20,675 nt of DNA from an uncultured bacterium (lineage in GTDB: Bacteria; Patescibacteriota; Minisyncoccia; Phycocordibacterales; PALSA-1337). The stretch spans positions 1-20,675 of the forward strand of contig CAIVGA010000042.1 of NCBI GenBank assembly GCA_903905325.1, given 5' to 3'. The number at the start of each line of letters is the position of its first letter. Position 1 is the first letter of the stretch. The translations under genes were made by a program, and so were the position numbers. Below the pieces are notes generated by a model. It was not told where the DNA came from. It worked only from the letters and a program-made list of their open reading frames with translations, and did no database searches. Shown here piece after piece: positions 13,392-20,675 of the stretch.

Positions 13392-13901
13392 TTAATGGTC
13401 CTTAATCAATTGTGTAACCGCTATAGAAATAGCAGTTATATCCTTTCCCTGCTCATTCTGTTCTTTGTCCAAAGCTAAAATCTTTTCTGCCAAATCTTTA
13501 TGCGTTGCTAGCAATTCACGAAGTTTAACAAAAGCACGCATAATGTAGATATTCATTTGGACCGCACGATCACTTCTCAAAACTGAACAGAGCATTGCTA
13601 CACCGAGTTCTGTAAAGGCATAAGACCCATAGCGTCTACCACCACGACCAACGTTTGAGGTGCCAATTTGGCATCTCAAAGCCGTGGCTTCACTTGTGGC
13701 TATTTTAAACATAAAGTCATCTGGAAACCTATTTATATTCCTTTTAACCGCTCTTATCATTTGCCCAGTCTCAACTTGATACAACTCCGCCAGATCACTA
13801 TCCAACATAACTTTCTTACCACGGATAATATAAATTCGTCTCTCTACGAATTCTGTTGTCACAGGTAAAACCACACTAGTTTCAAGTTCTTTTTTAATCA
13901 T
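13392..13901 (-). CDS. ORF6N-domain protein (phage antirepressor-like)
   Basis: A 169-residue protein with an N-terminal ORF6N domain (about residues 18-108). Visible parts are IYIIRGKKVMLDSDLAELYQVETGQMIRAVKRNINRFPDDFMF and GGRRYGSYAFTELGVAMLCSVLRSDRAVQMNIYIMRAFVKLRE, written here in family order with a short break. The domain occurs in phage antirepressor-type proteins and in many chromosomal copies of unknown role, and is assumed to bind DNA. A coiled-coil-like helix follows (ATHKDLAEKILALDKE). The frame stays open for 15 further codons after the TAA, which may be an ancestral C-terminus. It is divergent from the sugar-transferase gene, 126 bases away. There is no other phage gene nearby. 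Confidence 0.85.
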   Translation of the reverse strand: MIKKELETSVVLPVTTEFVERRIYIIRGKKVMLDSDLAELYQVETGQMIRAVKRNINRFPDDFMFKIATSEATALRCQIGTSNVGRGGRRYGSYAFTELGVAMLCSVLRSDRAVQMNIYIMRAFVKLRELLATHKDLAEKILALDKEQNEQGKDITAISIAVTQLIKDH

Positions 13902-13983
13902 TTATTTAGATTGATTACAGTCGCGCTAGTATTACGCAACTTTAATATATTAGGCAGGCCACATGGCAGGACTTGAACAAAGT

Positions 13984-14013
13984 TTATCAAAAAGACAATA
14001 TATATGCTATATT
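13984..14013 (+). promoter_or_regulatory. Candidate promoter of the sugar-transferase gene
   Basis: TTATCA (13984-13989) is followed after 18 bases by TATATT (14008-14013), with TG one base upstream as an extended -10. The ATG is 14 bases after the -10, so the leader would be about 8 bases. Confidence 0.45.
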
Positions 14014-14027
14014 CCACAACATAACAA

Positions 14028-15389
14028 ATGCTCAGCGAACTAATAAAAAGACATAAATTAAGCATAGCCTTCCTTGGAGACATTGTTGTTTTCGCACTAT
14101 CTATGACCATTGTGTTGTATGTGAGATATGGGATATTCAGCAATAATATTGGTAGCTTCGCCAGTTCCTTCGGTAATAGCTTCACGACTCAATTTTCAGT
14201 TCACTTATATCCATTTATTATAGTTCTCATATTATGGTTGGCCATCTTTTATATCTCAAATCTTTACACTTACAATGCTTTTGGTAACCTCTTGGAAATT
14301 ACCAAGCGTGTTACCACTGCTTTACTCATCAGTTTCGCATTCACTATTACGATTTTTTATATATTCAGTCGATTCTTCGAATTGACACCTAAAGCAAACC
14401 TGATTGCACTAGCCATTACTTTTGGAATCCTAGACATCACTTGGCGCTATTTGCAAAGAAAAATTTTCATCCATAAAAAATATTGTTCGAACGTCATGAT
14501 GCTCGCATCATCTCCTCTGACCAATGAAATCTCCGAATACATAGACACCAATCCCCAATTGGGATACGCACTTTATCCATTCAATACGAACATGTTGAAA
14601 CTGGCGGAGACGATTCAAAAAAACTCCATTGCTCAAGTCGTAGTTGACGGAAGATTTTTTAAAAACAATACCGTAATAAAAACGCTGTATGGAATATTAT
14701 CGAGATCGGTAGAAATAACCTCGCTTACAGACTTCTACGAATCACTTTTCCGTTGTATTCCTGTATCAGAGATTGAGGAGGAATGGTTCATACGTGAAAT
14801 TACCAAAAATAAAAGTATCTATGAATCAACAAAATTCATGGTTGAAATAATATTGATAATTGCCACCTTGCCTATAACTATTCCTCTCGCCATTATTATT
14901 GGGATCCTGGTAGCCACATCTTCTCATGGGCCAATTATCTACAAACAGGAAAGAGTTGGAAAAAATGATAAACCATTTACTCTCTATAAGTTTCGTACAA
15001 TGAAAATTGATCAGGATGGTCCGTTGTGGACAGTCGAGAGAGATTCTCGTCTCACATCAATTGGCAAATTCCTTCGACACACACACTTAGATGAAATGCC
15101 ACAGATTTTAAACGTACTTAAAGGGGATATTTCATTTATCGGACCGAGGCCAGAGAGAACAAAATTGGCAAAAATTTATGAGGTTATTCCTTATTATGAA
15201 ATTCGCCACATAATCAAGCCGGGTATTATTGGCTGGGCTCAACTCAACTTCAAACCAAGCACTTCTATCGAAGAAGCTCGCAAAAAATTCCAGTTCGATC
15301 TTTATTACATCAAAAATCGATCTTTTATACTTGATATCTTTATTTTGCTAAAAACTGTCCGACTTTTAATAATGGCTTCCGAAAAATAA
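14028..15389 (+). CDS. Polyprenyl-phosphate sugar-1-phosphate transferase (initiating glycosyltransferase)
   Basis: An integral membrane enzyme that moves a sugar-1-phosphate from a nucleotide sugar to undecaprenyl phosphate and so starts a cell-surface glycan. Its 453 residues have the PHPT architecture: four N-terminal helices (about 12-33, 61-80, 92-117, 123-142), a Rossmann-like region (about 150-240), a fifth hydrophobic segment (about 271-298) and the C-terminal Bac_transf (PF02397) catalytic domain. The signature motifs are YKQERVGKNDKPFTLYKFRTMK, then HLDEMPQILNVLKGDISFIGPRPER and KPGIIGWAQ. The sugar (for example a hexose or a diamino-sugar) cannot be read from sequence. It has a near-leaderless promoter and no Shine-Dalgarno. 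Its last 50 bases overlap the 3' end of the convergent glycosyltransferase gene. Confidence 0.92.
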   Translation: MLSELIKRHKLSIAFLGDIVVFALSMTIVLYVRYGIFSNNIGSFASSFGNSFTTQFSVHLYPFIIVLILWLAIFYISNLYTYNAFGNLLEITKRVTTALLISFAFTITIFYIFSRFFELTPKANLIALAITFGILDITWRYLQRKIFIHKKYCSNVMMLASSPLTNEISEYIDTNPQLGYALYPFNTNMLKLAETIQKNSIAQVVVDGRFFKNNTVIKTLYGILSRSVEITSLTDFYESLFRCIPVSEIEEEWFIREITKNKSIYESTKFMVEIILIIATLPITIPLAIIIGILVATSSHGPIIYKQERVGKNDKPFTLYKFRTMKIDQDGPLWTVERDSRLTSIGKFLRHTHLDEMPQILNVLKGDISFIGPRPERTKLAKIYEVIPYYEIRHIIKPGIIGWAQLNFKPSTSIEEARKKFQFDLYYIKNRSFILDIFILLKTVRLLIMASEK

Positions 15390-16089
15390 AGAGCGGACTA
15401 ATCGGCAAATCGTTTACTCTGAATGCTCTGTAAGCACCAATATTACCTCTAACCCAGTTGAATAGACTTTTGGTACTAGATCCACCATTTCGCATTTTGG
15501 TTAAGACTTTTGGAATATAACTAGACGAAATGCGGTTTTTCTCCAAGAATCTCAAGACCAACTCATAATCAGCTGATGTCCATAAGTCAGTTCTAAAATA
15601 GCCATATTCCTCATAAATACTTCTTTTTACAAAAAATGTTGGGTGTGGTGGATGCCATCCTTTTTGATAATTTCCTTCTTTATATGGTGACGATTTCCAA
15701 TTCCTAATCACTTTATTAACATTGACCGAATCGACGATGAGCATATCGCCCCATACGCAATCTGCACCAGTCTTTTCAAATTCTTTCACAACCGTTTCTA
15801 TAACATCATCTGAAATATAAAAATCATCTGAGTTCAGAATCGCTATAATATCTCCTGTAGCCAATTTTACACCCTTATTTAAATTTCCAAATATACCAGT
15901 GTGCTCCGTAGCTACGATCTTGGTGATTTTATCTTTAAATTTATTAACGATATCCAAAGTATTATCTGTAGACGCGTCGTCTATGACGATAAATTCAATA
16001 TTTGTGTAAGTCTGATCGAGAACACTTTTTATTGTGTCTTCAACGGTTTTACCGGTATTATAAGTTGTTGTAATTACTGAAACTTTCAT
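15340..16089 (-). CDS. GT2-family glycosyltransferase
   Basis: A 249-residue GT-A-fold glycosyltransferase, probably adding a sugar to a lipid-linked surface glycan. The N-terminus MKVSVITTTYNTGKTVEDTIKS, the VIDDASTD motif (35-42) and the metal-binding NSDD (86-89) are typical of GT2. HPPHPTFFVKRSIY and TSADYEL (171-177, likely catalytic acid/base region) belong to a subgroup often found in polysaccharide clusters. No membrane helix is seen, so it is cytoplasmic or peripheral. It starts 9 bases after the upstream GT2 gene and shares its transcript. The 3' end overlaps the sugar-transferase gene by 50 bases tail to tail. Donor and acceptor are unknown; rhamnose is plausible from context. Confidence 0.9.
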   Translation of the reverse strand: MKVSVITTTYNTGKTVEDTIKSVLDQTYTNIEFIVIDDASTDNTLDIVNKFKDKITKIVATEHTGIFGNLNKGVKLATGDIIAILNSDDFYISDDVIETVVKEFEKTGADCVWGDMLIVDSVNVNKVIRNWKSSPYKEGNYQKGWHPPHPTFFVKRSIYEEYGYFRTDLWTSADYELVLRFLEKNRISSSYIPKVLTKMRNGGSSTKSLFNWVRGNIGAYRAFRVNDLPISPLFIFRKPLLKVGQFLAK

Positions 16090-16098
16090 GTATTTGGC

Positions 16099-17139
16099 TT
16101 ATTTTTTATTTGACCCAGCTTCCTCTACTGGCATTTTCATAGTTGTCCTTCTCCACACTTTTGCCACCGCATTAACAAAACCGTCCCTTTTGGCAGTAAC
16201 AACAAATCTTTCGAGCAAACGATGAAATTTCTTGTAAGAAAATTTGCTACTTCTCCAAGAATCAATGAACTCTCCCATACCATTCATTCCATCTTCTACC
16301 TCATAAGCTTTATAGTCAATTTTGATTTTGTTTTTCCATCTTGAATAAAACAACTGAACATTCCTCTCGTCGTAATTTGATCTCCCCTCAGTAATGCTCT
16401 CATAATGATAGACGATACTTTCTGGAACGTATAAAATTCCGAATCCAAGTTCTCGAATTTTTAGACACAAATCAAGATCTTCCAAACCATTCACATAAGC
16501 TTCATCGAATCCACCAACTGATCTAAAAACTTCGGCCCGAATCAAAAGACAAGCAGCAGTAATACATTGAAACTGTCTTTTTTTATTCACATAAGGTGCA
16601 TCTTTCGGCTCTTTTTTGTAAATATGGTGAGGCCACTTTTTTTCATCAAAAACTACCCCAGCGTGTTGAATTGTATTATCTGGATATAAAAGCTTTGGAC
16701 CAACAGCATCAATTACAGTACTAGTATCTGTACCAGCGCCAACACCGATTTTACGGATAGCACCATGACTGTCTTGGTCCAATTCCTTCACCAAAATATC
16801 CAACCATCCCTTAGTCACAATCGTGTCATTATTCAAAAACATCAAGTACTCACCTTTTGCCGCACCTGCCCCTTGATTACAAGCTTTGGCAAAACCGAGA
16901 TTTTTTTCATTTCTTATGACGACGACCCTATCTTTGGCGGTGACCTTGCCCTTGACGGTAACCTTATCATTCAATCCGCTTAAATATTCAAAACTGTCAT
17001 CCGTTGACCCATTATCAACCACAATTACCTCAAAGTCATCGCCATGCTCTGAGCCAAAACCGCACAAAAAAATGCTCTCCAAACACTTTTGGGTATATTC
17101 TCTTTTATTAAAAATTGGAATGATAATACTAACTTTCAT
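16099..17139 (-). CDS. GT2-family glycosyltransferase, rhamnosyltransferase-like
   Basis: A 346-residue GT2 enzyme of the type often annotated as rhamnosyltransferase (WbbL/RfbN-like). Visible features are MKVSIIIPIFNKREYTQKCL, VVDNGSTDDS (40-49), NLGFAKACNQG (80-90), the metal-binding NND (103-105), the ACLLIRAEVFRSVGGFDE segment and the catalytic-base motif GLEDLDL (218-224). An insert-like basic stretch with a small internal repeat (KVTVKGKVTAKD, 59-70) lies in the first Rossmann half and is not usual for the family. The basic C-terminus after about residue 275 could contact the membrane. It is transcribed divergently from rmlA, which makes dTDP-rhamnose, so that donor is a reasonable inference. 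An extended -10 lies 6 bases before the ATG. Confidence 0.9.
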   Translation of the reverse strand: MKVSIIIPIFNKREYTQKCLESIFLCGFGSEHGDDFEVIVVDNGSTDDSFEYLSGLNDKVTVKGKVTAKDRVVVIRNEKNLGFAKACNQGAGAAKGEYLMFLNNDTIVTKGWLDILVKELDQDSHGAIRKIGVGAGTDTSTVIDAVGPKLLYPDNTIQHAGVVFDEKKWPHHIYKKEPKDAPYVNKKRQFQCITAACLLIRAEVFRSVGGFDEAYVNGLEDLDLCLKIRELGFGILYVPESIVYHYESITEGRSNYDERNVQLFYSRWKNKIKIDYKAYEVEDGMNGMGEFIDSWRSSKFSYKKFHRLLERFVVTAKRDGFVNAVAKVWRRTTMKMPVEEAGSNKK

Positions 17140-17145
17140 CAGATA

Positions 17146-17188
17146 AATATAACACGTTCTTGCTACTTACAAAGATGTGATATATCAT
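17146..17188. promoter_or_regulatory. Overlapping divergent promoters of the GT2 gene and rmlA
   Basis: Minus strand: TTGTAA (17172-17167), 15 bases, then TATATT (17151-17146) with extended TG, 6 bases before the GT2 ATG. Plus strand: TTGCTA (17160-17165), 17 bases, TATCAT (17183-17188), 7 bases before the rmlA ATG. The -35 boxes lie side by side, so the two promoters face apart within 56 bases and should compete or be co-regulated. Confidence 0.5.
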
Positions 17189-17195
17189 TTAAAAA

Positions 17196-18098
17196 ATGAA
17201 AGGAATAATCCTAGCAGGAGGAAGTGGAACTAGACTCTACCCATTGACCATGGCTGTAAGTAAGCAGTTATTGCCTATTTACGATAAGCCGATGATATAT
17301 TACCCATTGTCTATCTTGATGCTGGCTGGTATTAGGGAAATTTTGATTATTTCAACACCTCACGATCTGCCGAACTTCAAAAAACTTTTAGGCGATGGCA
17401 AGGATTTTGGTCTCAAATTATCTTACAAGGAGCAACCATCACCTGATGGACTCGCTCAGGCTTTTATCTTGGGTGAAAAATTCATAGGCAAGGACAGTGT
17501 AGCCATGATTCTTGGTGATAATATTTTTTATGGAAATGGATTGGTCAAAATTTTGAAAAGTGCTACGGAAAAAAATAATCGCGCAACGATTTTTGGGTAT
17601 CACGTAAAAGATCCGGAAAGATTTGGTGTAGTTGAATTTGATGATTCTGGTAAGGTAATTTCCATAGAAGAAAAACCAAAACAACCAAAATCTAATTATG
17701 CCATCACTGGTCTATATTTCTACGATAATAGAGTTATTGATTTTGCAAAGAAACTTAAACCAAGTGCCCGTGGCGAACTAGAGATAACAGATATCAATCA
17801 ATTGTATCTGGACGCAGGAGATCTTGATGTAAAACTCTTGGGACGTGGCTTCGCTTGGCTAGATACCGGCACAATAGAGTCTTATACGGGAGCGAACCAT
17901 TTTGTAAAAGTTGTAGAAGAAGGTCAGAATACAAAAATCGCCGCTTTAGAAGAAATAGCCTACAGAAACGGATGGATTAAGAAACACCACCTGGCCAAAA
18001 TTACAAAACGTTACGGCAAGTCACAATATGGAAAGCACCTAATTGAAGTAGCTGAAGGAAAAATACGTTACTATAGCGAAGAATTAAATGAAAATTAG
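17196..18098 (+). CDS. rmlA: Glucose-1-phosphate thymidylyltransferase
   Basis: First step of dTDP-L-rhamnose synthesis: glucose-1-phosphate + dTTP gives dTDP-glucose + diphosphate. Its 300 residues match the family (about 290). The nucleotide-binding loop LAGGSGTRLYP (6-16), KPMIYYPLS, the EQPSPDGLAQA motif (79-89), the metal-binding LGDN (106-109), EEKPKQPKSNYAITGLYFYD and FAWLDTGT are all present. It is the first gene of rmlA-rmlC-rmlB-rmlD and overlaps rmlC by 11 bases. There is no Shine-Dalgarno. The -10 ends 7 bases before the ATG, so the transcript may start at the start codon. RmlA is usually feedback-inhibited by dTDP-rhamnose, known from the family. Confidence 0.96.
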   Translation: MKGIILAGGSGTRLYPLTMAVSKQLLPIYDKPMIYYPLSILMLAGIREILIISTPHDLPNFKKLLGDGKDFGLKLSYKEQPSPDGLAQAFILGEKFIGKDSVAMILGDNIFYGNGLVKILKSATEKNNRATIFGYHVKDPERFGVVEFDDSGKVISIEEKPKQPKSNYAITGLYFYDNRVIDFAKKLKPSARGELEITDINQLYLDAGDLDVKLLGRGFAWLDTGTIESYTGANHFVKVVEEGQNTKIAALEEIAYRNGWIKKHHLAKITKRYGKSQYGKHLIEVAEGKIRYYSEELNEN

Positions 18099-18633
18099 TC
18101 CAACCAAAATAAAAGAAGTTTTGATATTAGAACTCGCTGTTTTTGGAGACAGTCGTGGTTGGTTTACTGAAACTTACAACAAGAAAGAGTTTAGTAAACT
18201 CGGCATTGATGTTGATTTTATTCAAGACAATCATTCTTTTACTGAGGCCAAAGGCACTCTGCGCGGTCTTCATATACAAAACTCGCCGTTCACTCAATCC
18301 AAGCTGGTAAGATGCACAAGGGGGTCTGTTCTGGATGTCGCAGTTGATTTAAGAAAGGCTTCTTCTACGTACAAACAATGGATTTCAGTTGAACTATCGG
18401 AAGAAAACAAGAAACAGCTTTTTATACCAAAAGGATTTGCTCACGGTTTTCTGACTTTAACAGAAAATGTAGAATTCCAATATAAGGTTGATAATTATTG
18501 GGATAAACAATCAGAAAAAACTATTCGTTTCAATGATCCGGAAATAGGAATAGATTGGGGTAATGACAATCCTGTTTTGTTAGAGAGAGATCGTAATGCC
18601 TCATTATTAAAAGATTGCGACATTATCCTGTAA
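18088..18633 (+). CDS. rmlC: dTDP-4-dehydrorhamnose 3,5-epimerase
   Basis: A cupin enzyme that epimerises dTDP-4-keto-6-deoxyglucose at C3 and C5. Its 181 residues are the usual length. The motif GDSRGWFTETY (20-30), the QDNHS segment (46-50), GTLRGLHIQ with the catalytic His62, KLVRCTRGSVLDVAVDLR, the IPKGFAHGF motif (113-121) and the catalytic-region Tyr132 (EFQYKV) are all seen. Its ATG lies inside the last codons of rmlA (overlap 11 bases), which points to coupled translation. rmlB follows after 19 bases. Confidence 0.96.
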   Translation: MKISPTKIKEVLILELAVFGDSRGWFTETYNKKEFSKLGIDVDFIQDNHSFTEAKGTLRGLHIQNSPFTQSKLVRCTRGSVLDVAVDLRKASSTYKQWISVELSEENKKQLFIPKGFAHGFLTLTENVEFQYKVDNYWDKQSEKTIRFNDPEIGIDWGNDNPVLLERDRNASLLKDCDIIL

Positions 18634-18652
18634 TAAATATAAACGATTTTTC

Positions 18653-19630
18653 ATGAAAATTTTAGTTACCGGCGGAGCAGGTTTTATAGGTTCAAATTTC
18701 ATCATCTACATGATGAATAAATATCCTGATTATCAAATTGTAAATTTGGACAAGCTTACATATGCCGGAAACTTGGACAATTTGAAAGAAGTAGAAAAGA
18801 ATCCAAAATACAAGTTTGTGCACGGCGATATTTGTGACAGAGATACAGTGACCAAGGCTATGCGTGGCTGTGATACAGTTGTCCATTTCGCCGCCGAATC
18901 ACACGTAGATAGATCAATCACCGGGCCAGCCGTTTTTGTAGAGACAAATATCGTTGGAACTGAAATTTTACTTGAAGTAGCGAGAGATTTAAATATCAAA
19001 AGATTCCACCACGTCTCAACAGATGAAGTATTTGGTACACTATCACTTACGAACTTGGGGGAAAAATTCACAGAGACTACCCCGTATTCACCACGATCTC
19101 CATATTCAGCATCCAAAGCTGGTTCTGATCATCTAGTAAGGGCTTTTATTGAAACATATAATTTCCCAGCAACGATATCAAATTGCACGAATAATTATGG
19201 CCCTTTTCATTTTCCAGAAAAAATAATTCCGCTTTTTATTACAAATGCTTTGAAAAATAAGTCACTCCCTATTTATGGAAAAGGCAAAGCGGTTCGTGAT
19301 TACTTATATGTGACAGATCATTGTGCAGCTATAGATTTGATACTCCATAAAGGTAAAGTCGGTGAAACATATTGCATTGGTGGTGATTCAGAAAGAAACG
19401 GTGAAGAGATTGCCGATACCATTCTAGACTTACTGGGAAAGCCGTCGACTTTGAAAACTTTCGTAGAGGACCGCAAGGGTCATGATATGCGATACGCTAT
19501 GGATCATTCAAAAATCACAGCAGAGTTAGGATGGAAACCGACTGTAACATTTGAAGAAGGGATGAAAAAGACTATTGAATGGTATAAAGCCAACGAATCT
19601 TGGTGGCAAAAGATTATATCGAAAAAATAA
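18653..19630 (+). CDS. rmlB: dTDP-glucose 4,6-dehydratase
   Basis: An NAD-dependent extended SDR enzyme that converts dTDP-glucose to dTDP-4-keto-6-deoxyglucose. Its 325 residues fall within the family range. The NAD-binding motif TGGAGFIGSNF (6-16), LDKLTYAGNLDNL, the catalytic STDEVFG (122-128, Asp124/Glu125), YSASK (151-155) and the sugar-nucleotide-binding NNYGPFHFPEKIIPLFITNAL and KGKAVRDYLYVTDHC regions are present. Usual homologues read DEVYG; Phe for Tyr is a mild change. It lies between rmlC and rmlD, and its TAA is 1 base before the rmlD ATG. Confidence 0.97.
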   Translation: MKILVTGGAGFIGSNFIIYMMNKYPDYQIVNLDKLTYAGNLDNLKEVEKNPKYKFVHGDICDRDTVTKAMRGCDTVVHFAAESHVDRSITGPAVFVETNIVGTEILLEVARDLNIKRFHHVSTDEVFGTLSLTNLGEKFTETTPYSPRSPYSASKAGSDHLVRAFIETYNFPATISNCTNNYGPFHFPEKIIPLFITNALKNKSLPIYGKGKAVRDYLYVTDHCAAIDLILHKGKVGETYCIGGDSERNGEEIADTILDLLGKPSTLKTFVEDRKGHDMRYAMDHSKITAELGWKPTVTFEEGMKKTIEWYKANESWWQKIISKK

Positions 19631-19631
19631 T

Positions 19632-20543
19632 ATGAAAATACTAGTCACCGGCGCAAAAGGACAGTTGGGAAATAAAATCGAGCAAGTTTTGGGGAAGATT
19701 CACGATTTAGTCCTGACTGACTACGATAATATGGATATTACTGATATCGAAGCTGTGAGACAAGTTGTAAGTACAGAAAAACCTCACTACATAATCCACG
19801 CTGCCGCCTACACAAAAGTTGATAAGGCTGAAGAAGAGATCGAATTGTGTCGTAAGATAAATTCACTTGGTACAAAAAATATTGCTACAGTAGCAAAAGA
19901 ATTCGGTGCTCATCTAATATACATATCTACAGATTTTGTTTTTGATGGTCTAAACAGCACCAAAAATGGCCCTAGAAATAAGCCCTATAAAGAGACAGAC
20001 ATTGCTAAACCAATATCCATATATGGTCTAACAAAATATGAGGGTGAGGAATTTATCCGTAAAATTTGTGATAAACATTATATTATCCGAGTAGCTTGGC
20101 TATTTGGTGAATTGCCAAAAGACCAGACTGGTTTAAACAAAGGAACAAATTTTGTAGAAATAATGTTACGGCTAGCCAAAGAGCGCTCTCAAGAAAAAGA
20201 TATAGAGAAAGCAGTTCTAAAAGTTGTAGACGATCAGATCGGTTCTCCTACTTATACCGGTGACCTAGTCAACGTATTGGCCAAAATCATAAGCGAGACA
20301 CCGGAATATGGAACTTATCATTTTTCTGGTACCGATGAGAGCTCATGGCACGATTTTGCCAAAGAAATATTCAAACAAACAGGAACAAAGGCAAATTTGA
20401 AACCTGTTTCCAGCAAGGAATACCCTCAAAAAGCCAAGAGGCCTTCATATTCACACTTAGATAAAACAAAAATAGAGTCAGCATTAAAAATCAAAGTTAG
20501 GTCGTGGAAAAAGATGCTGGAGGAGTATATAAAAGGAAGATAG
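19632..20543 (+). CDS. rmlD: dTDP-4-dehydrorhamnose reductase
   Basis: Last step of the pathway: NAD(P)H-dependent reduction of dTDP-4-keto-L-rhamnose to dTDP-L-rhamnose. I place the start at 19632, one base after the rmlB stop, because MKILVTGAKGQLG is the family N-terminus. The frame is open 57 bases further upstream to another ATG at 19575, but that part lies inside rmlB and gives a non-homologous extension. From this start the protein has 303 residues. The cofactor loop TGAKGQLG (6-13), HAAAYTKVDKAE, STDFVFDG (99-106), the YGLTK catalytic motif (131-135) and VVDDQIGSPTYTGDLV are visible. It ends the rml operon; no clear terminator is seen after it. Confidence 0.95.
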   Translation: MKILVTGAKGQLGNKIEQVLGKIHDLVLTDYDNMDITDIEAVRQVVSTEKPHYIIHAAAYTKVDKAEEEIELCRKINSLGTKNIATVAKEFGAHLIYISTDFVFDGLNSTKNGPRNKPYKETDIAKPISIYGLTKYEGEEFIRKICDKHYIIRVAWLFGELPKDQTGLNKGTNFVEIMLRLAKERSQEKDIEKAVLKVVDDQIGSPTYTGDLVNVLAKIISETPEYGTYHFSGTDESSWHDFAKEIFKQTGTKANLKPVSSKEYPQKAKRPSYSHLDKTKIESALKIKVRSWKKMLEEYIKGR

Positions 20544-20675
20544 GGCTTAACTAACTTATCATAATAATACAAACGACTGCAGTTTCAATAAATTTACGAG
20601 TTAATGGTAATTTAAGCAGTCTGAAATGACGATTCTGTGTTAGCCTGTATTGGTAAAAGATTAATTAACTACATA
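20544..20675. other. Right edge, no gene recognised
   Basis: AT-rich sequence after rmlD. A GACTGC/GCAGTC inverted repeat with a long loop is present near 20572-20620 but no T-run follows, so I do not call it a terminator. No partial gene enters from the right edge. Confidence 0.4.

Noticed and set aside
13392..13901. Prophage remnant around the ORF6N gene
   Set aside because: No integrase, structural gene, attachment repeats or other phage gene is nearby. ORF6N genes occur alone in many chromosomes.
19575..19631. Upstream ATG extending RmlD by 19 residues
   Set aside because: The added part overlaps rmlB and is unlike the family. MKILVTGAKGQLG from 19632 is the normal start.

Overview
The window reads as chromosome of an uncultivated Candidate Phyla Radiation bacterium (Patescibacteria, Parcubacteria-like). 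This is an inference from gene content and style; no marker was searched. The pointers are an A/Q-repeat, multi-Ig-like secreted giant protein with CPR-style domains, compact genes with almost no Shine-Dalgarno sequences, a basic N-terminal extension on S10, an EF-Tu with a divergent switch I, and small DUF5678-like and ORF6N genes. Base composition is moderately AT-rich. All genes use ordinary stop codons and the standard code.

Layout. (1) 228-4427, minus strand: a translation operon in the order tuf, rpsJ, rplC, rplD, rplW, rplB. It has a candidate promoter and a strongly structured leader RNA (4446-4516) before tuf, and a bidirectional terminator right after rplB, so the usual continuation (rpsS, rplV, rpsC and so on) is absent. 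(2) 4605-4662: tandem terminators. (3) 4721-9892, minus: a 1723-residue secreted multidomain surface protein. (4) 9893-10367: a regulatory stretch dense in dyads, with a terminator for minus-strand readthrough and a 50-residue lipoprotein gene on the plus strand that has the only strong Shine-Dalgarno sequence seen here. (5) 10386-13316, minus: DUF5678-like protein, Cys-rich small protein, 57-residue two-helix membrane protein and fusA. (6) 13392-13901, minus: an ORF6N-domain protein with a possible recent C-terminal stop. (7) 14028-20543: a cell-surface glycan locus. It holds an initiating sugar-phosphate transferase (+), two GT2 glycosyltransferases (-), and rmlA-rmlC-rmlB-rmlD (+) for dTDP-L-rhamnose.

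How it fits together. The str/S10 translation supercluster (fusA, tuf, S10 genes) is still recognisable, but a 5.2-kb surface-protein gene and a lipoprotein gene sit between fusA and tuf, and terminators insulate each unit. The glycan locus would start a lipid-linked glycan, supply dTDP-rhamnose and extend the chain. The giant exported protein next door is a plausible partner on the same cell surface, but the sequence does not show that link.

The items most worth a second look are the structured tuf leader, the missing RGITI motif in EF-Tu, the interruption of the translation cluster by the surface protein, three genes with -10 elements only 6-7 nt before ATG (apparent leaderless transcripts), and two short genes (57-aa membrane protein, 50-aa lipoprotein) that length cut-offs would miss.
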